From assembly GCF_024806495.1 (NCBI RefSeq), contig NZ_JANUFF010000004.1, positions 248,001 through 312,000 of the forward strand: 64,000 nt of DNA. Reading direction: 5' to 3'. Shown one piece after another: positions 63,584-64,000 of the stretch (the first letter of the stretch is position 1; each line of letters begins with the position of its first letter). A program made the translations under genes and the position numbers. This DNA comes from Chryseobacterium sp. JUb7 (GTDB lineage: Bacteria; Bacteroidota; Bacteroidia; Flavobacteriales; Weeksellaceae). A model generated the notes under the pieces. It saw only the letters and a list, made by a program, of their open reading frames with translations. It did not search any database and had not been told where the DNA came from.

Positions 63584-64000
63584 ATGGGTATTAAAAGAAA
63601 AATAAAAAATTATATATACTTAAAAAGGCATTATCCTTTATCCGTAAAAAATATTACTCCCGATCCTGGTAAGAAAAATATACTGATCGTGGACAGCCAG
63701 ATTCCGACCTTTGATAAAGATTCGGCATCTAACAGGATTACAGAAATTGCAAAATTTCTGGCAAAGCACTATAATGTATATCTGATGGACTGGAGAAAAG
63801 CTATTCCAAAGCTTGAATCCAAAAAATATATCCAGAACCTGAATGACCATAACGTAATTGTTTATACACCTTTTATAGGCGAGTATGGTATCATGAAGGG
63901 TAAAAAACAGTTTATCAATAATCTTCTTCCAAAACTTGATTTTGTATGGTGTCACAGACCTGAACTTTTTGAGCATTATTTAGGATTTTTCAGAGAAAAA
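63584..64000 (+). CDS. glycosyltransferase (GT-B), 3' end outside window
   Basis: ATG at 63584, three bases after the previous stop, opens a frame that runs to the last base (139 codons seen). The N-terminal part reads KNILIVDSQIPTFDKDSASN and RITEIAKFLAKHYNVYLMDW, a GT-B N-terminal Rossmann domain of a family 1/4-type transferase. The C-terminal donor site is beyond the window. It continues the glycan cluster. Confidence 0.75.
   Translation, partial: MGIKRKIKNYIYLKRHYPLSVKNITPDPGKKNILIVDSQIPTFDKDSASNRITEIAKFLAKHYNVYLMDWRKAIPKLESKKYIQNLNDHNVIVYTPFIGEYGIMKGKKQFINNLLPKLDFVWCHRPELFEHYLGFFREK

Noticed and set aside
63638..63976. A 112-residue frame antisense to the final glycosyltransferase
   Set aside because: It overlaps a frame with clear GT-B sequence and coupled spacing, and has no supporting signal.

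Overview
This window is a piece of an AT-rich flavobacterial chromosome, most likely Chryseobacterium or a close relative in the Weeksellaceae. The evidence is a type IX secretion C-terminal sorting domain, the bacillithiol gene bshB1, a DUF3276 PUR-type protein, a long Bacteroidetes-type NusB, a TonB/ExbB/ExbD/ExbD operon, and many copies of the Bacteroidetes -7 promoter element TAnnTTTG, several with TTTG 19-21 bases upstream. No integrase, transposase, phage gene, plasmid gene or CRISPR array was seen. Most of it reads as core chromosome with a few lineage-specific genes.

Layout. 1-5.4 kb: 3' part of aspS, two small membrane proteins, a beta-helix lipoprotein and an exported protein. 5.5-8.9 kb: a two-component NHEJ locus (Ku, then LigD split in two at an A9 run). 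8.9-15.5 kb: a T9SS cargo with delta-60 repeats, a short-chain dehydrogenase, the nusB-DUF1573-yajC operon, an ABC exporter and the DUF3276 protein. 15.7-21.6 kb: a 1678-residue DUF4132-type protein with a small upstream partner, a structured-RNA-like element and tRNA-His. 21.7-28.4 kb: bshB1 and a leftward run exbB-exbD-exbD-tonB, a 65-residue membrane protein, a phosphate-binding-protein-like lipoprotein and a TPR protein. 28.6-38 kb: leuS, a lipoprotein, an acyltransferase/glycosyltransferase pair, waaA, an NlpC/P60 protein, an O-methyltransferase and an unlisted 51-residue gene. 38-45.8 kb: an OmpA-like lipoprotein, tilS, a DsbD-like protein, an orphan ExbD, an alpha/beta hydrolase, a lipoprotein and a patatin. 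45.8-53.3 kb: a WG-repeat protein, nrnA, rpmH, ftsE, trmN6, a sensor kinase, ribE and pdxA. 53.4-56.3 kb: DUF177-rpmF-accB-accC. 56.4-64 kb: a second WG-repeat protein, a small unknown, rocD and the start of a glycosyltransferase cluster that runs off the end.

How genes work together. Ku and LigD form a double-strand-break repair system. ExbB/ExbD/TonB energise outer-membrane receptors. AccB and AccC are subunits of acetyl-CoA carboxylase, next to the DUF177-L32 pair. WaaA and the terminal glycosyltransferases point to envelope glycan synthesis. TilS, TrmN6, AspRS, LeuRS and tRNA-His serve translation.

The most notable observations are the LigD frame break at a slippery A9 run, the large DUF4132-type gene bracketed by copies of a GGAAG-rich repeat, the structured element at 21332-21400, the missed 51-residue gene with promoter and palindromic terminator, and several genes whose -7 element lies only five bases before the start codon, which suggests leaderless mRNAs. 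No wholly new defence-like system could be demonstrated. All assignments come from reading the sequence and recalling families; no database search was run.
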